Positions 4,804 to 8,238 of a DNA stretch of 8,238 bases are shown here, one piece after another. Position 1 is the first letter of the stretch, and each line of letters opens with the position of its first letter. The notes beneath the pieces were generated by a model. It was not told the origin of the DNA. It ran no database searches and saw only the letters and a list, made by a program, of their open reading frames with translations. This DNA is from CAZIIK01 sp964539235 (GTDB lineage: Bacteria > Pseudomonadota > Gammaproteobacteria > Francisellales > CACEW01): assembly GCA_964539235.1 (NCBI GenBank), contig CAZIIK010000131.1:1-8238 (forward strand). The letters run 5' to 3'. The translations under genes and the position numbers were made by a program.

Positions 4804-7416
4804 ATGACGCACCCCACGCAATATCTAAAGGACTATCAAGCACCTCTGTTTACGGTTGAATCCATTCACCTGACCGTTGACATCAACCCTGGCCACACAC
4901 AAGTGACCAACTGCCTAAAGCTGAATAAACAAGGCACTCATCAGGAGCCACTGCGTTTAAACGGTGAACACCAAACCTTGATTTCAGTTGCATTAGATGG
5001 CCAAACATTGGCTCAAGACGCCTACACCGTTGATGCAAACGGACTGACACTACCAACACTACCGGCACAATGCGAATTAACCATCGTCAGCACACATATT
5101 CCAGAAAACAATAAGCGTCTGAATGGTTTGTATTACTCCAATGGCATTTATTGCACCCAATGCGAACCACATGGTTTCCGCTGCATCACTTATTACCTTG
5201 ATCGCCCGGATGTCATGACCGTATTCACCACAACCATCACCGCTGACAAAACCACTTGCCCTGTTTTACTATCCAACGGCAATTTAATTGATGGAGGCGA
5301 TTTGGATAACAATCGCCACTTTGCAACTTGGCAAGATCCACACAAAAAACCCAGCTACTTGTTTGCCTTAGTTGCAGGCGACTTAGCCGCCAATACTGAT
5401 CAATTCACCACACAGTCTGGCCGTTGCGTGACCCTAAAGATTTATACCCAAGCAGAAGATATCGATAAAACTGATTACGCCATGTTTGCGCTCAAGTCTG
5501 CTATGGCTTGGGACGAAAAAAATTACGGTTTGGAATACGACCTCGATATTTTCATGATTGTTGCCATCCATGATTTCAACATGGGCGCCATGGAAAATAA
5601 GGGCCTTAATGTCTTCAACAGCAAATATATTTTGGCGGATCCCAAGACGGCAACCGATGCTGACTATGAGGCCATTTATACCGTAGTCGGACATGAATAT
5701 TTTCATAACTGGACCGGCAACCGCGTCACATGCCGTGACTGGTTTCAATTGAGCCTAAAAGAAGGTTTAACAGTATTTCGCGATCAATGTTTTACGCAGG
5801 ATGGTTTTTCTCACACCGTCAAACGCATTGAACAAGTCAACGTCATGCGCGGCCAGCAATTTGCTGAAGATGCCAGTCCTATGGCACACCCCATTCGCCC
5901 TGATTCTTACCAAGAAATGAATAATTTCTACACCGCCACAGTGTACGACAAAGGCGCTGAAGTCATTCGTATGCAGCACACCTTAACGGGTGCGACTGGT
6001 TTTCGCCGCGGCATGGATCTTTACTTCGAACGCCATGATGGCCAAGCCGTTACCTGTGATGATTTTGTCAATGCCATTGCGGATGCTAACGAACTAGATT
6101 TCACTCAATTTAAACGCTGGTACAGCCAAGCTGGTACAACCGTCGTATCGTTTACCACGAACTATGATGTCGAAGCGAAAATCTACACACTGACAGCCAA
6201 ACAACACTGTCATGAAACGGCAGATGGTTCAGCAAAAGAACCACTGTGCATTCCCATACGCACCGGCCTGATTGGCCCCAATGGCGAGGCATTCAGTACA
6301 ACTTTGAATGGCCAAACCGCTGCTGAACATATTCTGCACCTCAATAGCACAGCGGAAATATTTATTTTTCACGATGTTGAACGCACACCTGTTCCATCAC
6401 TACTGCGTGATTTTTCTGCACCGGTTAAAATCGATTTTCCCTATACCATTGACCAACTAATTCATTTGCTACACCACGACCATAATGCTTTCAATCGTTG
6501 GGACGCAGGACAAACCATAGCCAAACTTTTGATTAACCAATTGGTTGAACAAGCTGACCGAGCAGATACCTACGATATTCCTGAGGAATATTTCACAGCA
6601 TTAGAACATGTGCTGACATCTACGACGTTAGACCCGGCACTGATCGCCGCCACATTAACACTGCCAACTGTTGCGACACTGGCCGAATCTATGGAACCGA
6701 TTCGCATCGATGCACTTGTCTCAGCACACCGTTGGCTGAAACAACAGATCGCTCAACACCTACAGACTGACTTATTGGCAGTCTGGCACGCTAATCAAGA
6801 CACAGGCGAATATCGCTTCACAGCAACCGCAATTGCCCAACGCACGCTAAAAAATCTGTGTTTATCTTACCTGGTTGAATCACAGACAACGGAAGCACTT
6901 GCTCTGTGCCAAACTCAATTTGCACAAGCCAATAACATGACAGATCAATTTGCCGCACTGCGCTGCCTAGCGCAACAACCTAATGCCACAGCACTGGATG
7001 CTGCATTGGCCAGCTTTCATCAGCAATGGCAACAGGAAGAACTAGTTATCGATAAGTGGCTAATGGTGCAAGCTTTGGCCAATCAACCTGATGTACTAGA
7101 CCGGGTGAAAGCACTCACGCAGCATGCCAGTTATAACCAATCGACACCGAACAAAGTCTACGCCTTGATTTTGGGCTTCACGCGCAACACTGAATATTTT
7201 CATCACAGCGACGGCAGCGGCTATGTTTTTGTTGCTGAGCAAGCAATTGCACTCGATAAAACCAACCCACAAGTTGCCGCGCGTATTGTGAAGCAACTGA
7301 TGTCTTGGCAACGTTACGACAAAAAAAGGCGCCACCTGATGAAGGCAGCGCTGGAACACATTGCGCACAACACTCAATCCAGTGATGTGCAGGAGATTGT
7401 GACGAAAAGCCTATAA
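4804..7416 (+). CDS. pepN: Aminopeptidase N (alanyl aminopeptidase, M1 family)
   Basis: A zinc metallopeptidase that removes N-terminal residues, preferring Ala, Arg and Lys in E. coli, and completes cytosolic peptide breakdown downstream of ATP-dependent proteases. The 870 residues equal the E. coli enzyme, and the active-site numbering is identical: Glu121 in TQCEPHGFR, exopeptidase motif GAMEN at 261-265, zinc ligands His297, His301 and Glu320 with catalytic Glu298 (HEYFH-x18-E), and Tyr381 in FYTATVYDKG. By comparison with E. coli the order is an N-terminal beta domain (to about 193), the thermolysin-like catalytic domain (about 194-444), a small beta domain, and a long helical C-terminal domain. 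There is no signal peptide, so it is cytoplasmic. The ATG has AGGA 7 nt upstream. No hairpin terminator follows, so some readthrough into ssrA is possible. The gene is complete and should be functional. Confidence 0.97.
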   Translation: MTHPTQYLKDYQAPLFTVESIHLTVDINPGHTQVTNCLKLNKQGTHQEPLRLNGEHQTLISVALDGQTLAQDAYTVDANGLTLPTLPAQCELTIVSTHIPENNKRLNGLYYSNGIYCTQCEPHGFRCITYYLDRPDVMTVFTTTITADKTTCPVLLSNGNLIDGGDLDNNRHFATWQDPHKKPSYLFALVAGDLAANTDQFTTQSGRCVTLKIYTQAEDIDKTDYAMFALKSAMAWDEKNYGLEYDLDIFMIVAIHDFNMGAMENKGLNVFNSKYILADPKTATDADYEAIYTVVGHEYFHNWTGNRVTCRDWFQLSLKEGLTVFRDQCFTQDGFSHTVKRIEQVNVMRGQQFAEDASPMAHPIRPDSYQEMNNFYTATVYDKGAEVIRMQHTLTGATGFRRGMDLYFERHDGQAVTCDDFVNAIADANELDFTQFKRWYSQAGTTVVSFTTNYDVEAKIYTLTAKQHCHETADGSAKEPLCIPIRTGLIGPNGEAFSTTLNGQTAAEHILHLNSTAEIFIFHDVERTPVPSLLRDFSAPVKIDFPYTIDQLIHLLHHDHNAFNRWDAGQTIAKLLINQLVEQADRADTYDIPEEYFTALEHVLTSTTLDPALIAATLTLPTVATLAESMEPIRIDALVSAHRWLKQQIAQHLQTDLLAVWHANQDTGEYRFTATAIAQRTLKNLCLSYLVESQTTEALALCQTQFAQANNMTDQFAALRCLAQQPNATALDAALASFHQQWQQEELVIDKWLMVQALANQPDVLDRVKALTQHASYNQSTPNKVYALILGFTRNTEYFHHSDGSGYVFVAEQAIALDKTNPQVAARIVKQLMSWQRYDKKRRHLMKAALEHIAHNTQSSDVQEIVTKSL

Positions 7417-7500
7417 GAGACCTTTATGGTGAATTTAATAACACAGCGTCACATTGTCTATTTGCAGCCAGGACAGTTATTTGAAGACAGGCTCTAGAAT

Positions 7501-7529
7501 TTGCCAGACCTAAACCACCTCGCTATAAT
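7501..7529 (+). promoter_or_regulatory. Promoter of ssrA
   Basis: TTGCCA (7501-7506), a 17-bp spacer and a perfect TATAAT (7524-7529). Transcription would start near 7536, about eight bases before the mature tmRNA end at 7544, consistent with a short 5' leader removed by RNase P. This is a strong constitutive sigma-70 type promoter. Confidence 0.85.
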
Positions 7530-7543
7530 CCGCCCTCCAGTTT

Positions 7544-7973
7544 GGGGGCGACATGGCTTCGACAGGACTTGTGAACCCTAAGGTGCATGCCGAGGATATA
7601 GCTTGCCTCGTTAATCACGGCTATATTTTGCTAATAACTGGCAAAGAAAACGAAGAAGAGCTACGCGTAGTTGAAGCTATGCGTGAAGCTCTCAACGATG
7701 CGCGCTTCGCAGCTAAAAAAGCTGCTTAGTCTGTTACCTAAACCGTAACACATCGGCGCAACACCATTTTGCTTGTAGGATGGTCACGCGTTCATTGCAT
7801 ATAAGCTCGCCATACAATCTGTCTGGGATTGTCGGGTTAAATTTTTCCAGACTCACGGTCTAATCTCCGGGTTGACCGAGGAGATAGATCGTTAAATTTT
7901 TCGGTCAAATAAGCATGTAGAGCCAAAGGCGAATCATTTCTGGACGCGGGTTCGATTCCCGCCGCCTCCACCA
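7544..7973 (+). ncRNA. ssrA: Transfer-messenger RNA (tmRNA, one-piece)
   Basis: With SmpB, tmRNA rescues ribosomes stalled on broken messages and adds a degradation tag. The 5' GGGGGCG pairs with CGCCTCC at 7963-7969, and the third pair is G-U, the alanyl-tRNA synthetase identity element. The conserved AAGGTGCATGCCGAGG follows the 5' end. Near the 3' end lie TAAGCATGTAG, the T arm GCGGGTTCGATTCCCGC (7946-7962), and an encoded CCA (7971-7973). At about 430 nt it is longer than the 363-nt E. coli RNA, mostly because of the tag frame. After AATAACT, where E. coli has AATAGTC, the resume codon is GGC (7640-7642), and 29 codons run to TAG at 7727-7729. The tag starts GKENEEEL and ends ALNDARFAAKKAA. 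It has its own promoter and terminator. A shorter reading is discussed under rejected items. Confidence 0.95.
7640..7729 (+). CDS. tmRNA tag-peptide reading frame (29 codons plus TAG)
   Basis: This is the resume frame inside ssrA: GGC as first codon and TAG at 7727-7729. The last 13 residues, ALNDARFAAKKAA, align with the E. coli tag AANDENYALAA, keeping the Asn-Asp used by the adaptor SspB, an aromatic residue and the terminal Ala-Ala seen by ClpX. The preceding 16 residues, beginning GKENEEEL, are an acidic, probably helical addition. The frame is not an independent gene, since it is decoded only after trans-translation. The Gly resume codon and extended length resemble, from memory, the Francisella tag. 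Confidence 0.75.
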   Translation, partial: GKENEEELRVVEAMREALNDARFAAKKAA

Positions 7974-7975
7974 TT

Positions 7976-8016
7976 ATCAATAAATAAAGGCACCTCAAGG
8001 TGCCTTTTTTATTGAT
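7976..8016. terminator. Strong, symmetric rho-independent terminator after ssrA
   Basis: AAAGGCACC (7986-7994), loop TCAA, and GGTGCCTTT (7999-8007) form a GC-rich stem ending in six T residues (8005-8010). The flanking ATCAATAAA and TTTATTGAT extend the pairing, with one bulged base, to the full 7976-8016 span. The symmetry means it could also stop leftward transcripts, although the T run is interrupted in that direction. Confidence 0.9.
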
Positions 8017-8238
8017 CGTAGACAACGGAATCGGAACCGCGTCCAGTCTGGACGTGGGGTGAGGCGGATATAGAAAATCTGCCACCGCAAGATTTTCCCG
8101 CCGAACGCCGGCAGCCCAGAAAAATGAGGGCAACTTATGAGGTATCTTTACCAATCGGATGCGCATAAGATAAGTTTAAATAATTTTATTTTAAACTAAT
8201 TAACTCACAATGAGCCGTTAGTCTTTTAGGTATAATAT
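8017..8238. other. Intergenic region with several inverted repeats, no gene seen
   Basis: No credible coding frame is visible. The DNA can form CCGCGTCC/GGACGTGG (8037-8057), GAAAATCT with a 9-nt loop and AGATTTTC (8073-8097) enclosed by GGCGG/CCGCC (8063-8067, 8098-8102), and further right an A/T repeat AGTTTAAA/TTTAAACT (8173-8197). A TATAAT hexamer lies at 8231-8236 without a good -35. It could be a leader or small RNA on either strand, or a site belonging to a gene beyond the right edge. I recognise no known RNA family. Confidence 0.4.
8173..8197. repeat. A/T-rich inverted repeat AGTTTAAA-N9-TTTAAACT
   Basis: Perfect 8-bp arms at 8173-8180 and 8190-8197 have centres 17 bp apart, in a very A/T-rich stretch just upstream of a TATAAT hexamer near the window edge. 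This could be an operator for a gene off the right edge, or A/T-rich promoter DNA. Low sequence complexity makes a chance match fairly likely. Confidence 0.35.

Noticed and set aside
7426..7497. 23-codon ORF between pepN and ssrA (MVNLITQRH start)
   Set aside because: It has only a weak AGAG upstream, no recognisable features and runs up to the ssrA promoter; this length is expected by chance.
7641..7670. Alternative short tmRNA tag AKKTKKSYA in the +1 frame
   Set aside because: The bases before GGC at 7640 align with the E. coli resume context (AATAACT versus AATAGTC). The short version lacks a terminal Ala-Ala degron, while the GGC frame ends in a canonical NDxxF...AA tail.
7837..8166. 109-codon minus-strand frame containing VEAAGIEPAS
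   Set aside because: It is antisense to the 3' end of tmRNA. The AGIEPAS string is the well-known false translation of the conserved T arm and acceptor of tRNA/tmRNA genes.
7974..8238. An integrated element attached at the tmRNA 3' end
   Set aside because: The region right after tmRNA is a common integration target, but no second copy of the tmRNA 3' end, integrase or mobility gene is visible here.

Overview
The window looks like ordinary bacterial chromosome, most likely gammaproteobacterial. The M1 aminopeptidase matches the numbering of E. coli PepN at every catalytic residue, and the tmRNA is one-piece and encodes its own CCA. The DNA is moderately AT-rich by eye. The C-terminal half of the tmRNA tag resembles, from memory, the Francisella tag more than the enterobacterial one, so a lineage on the Francisellales/Legionellales side is possible. 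That placement is inference. No transposase, phage gene, CRISPR array or classical mobile element is visible.

Left half (about 1-3880, all minus strand). In transcription order this is a glutamate dehydrogenase gene broken by an in-frame TGA, a XRE-cupin regulator gene broken by an in-frame TAA, an intact XRE-cupin paralogue, a two-helix small membrane protein, trpD, and an unidentified ORF that runs off the left edge. Spacing is tight: 38 nt, 12 nt, a stop codon inside a Shine-Dalgarno, a TAATG overlap, then 40 nt. This looks like one operon. Both broken genes keep their frame and all other family motifs, so each looks like a single recent nonsense substitution.

Centre (3881-4803). A divergent intergenic region holds a TTTGCAC-N14-GTGCAAA inverted repeat. 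Rightward from it lie a short CDGSH iron-sulfur protein and a YchJ/SEC-C protein joined by an ATGA overlap. About 200 bp without a convincing gene follows, containing inverted repeats and a weak promoter candidate ahead of pepN.

Right half (4804-8238, plus strand). Complete pepN (870 aa) is followed by ssrA (tmRNA) with its own promoter (TTGCCA-N17-TATAAT) and a strong, symmetric terminator. The tmRNA is long (about 430 nt) and appears to encode a 29-residue, highly charged tag instead of the usual tag of about 10 residues. The last 220 bp hold no gene but contain several strong inverted repeats of unknown role.

Themes: amino-acid and nitrogen metabolism (GDH, TrpD, PepN and their likely regulators), proteolysis and quality control (PepN, tmRNA), and an apparently fresh joint loss of GDH and its neighbouring regulator. 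No clearly new system is evident. The strongest leads are the long tmRNA tag, the paired nonsense mutations and the structured region after ssrA.
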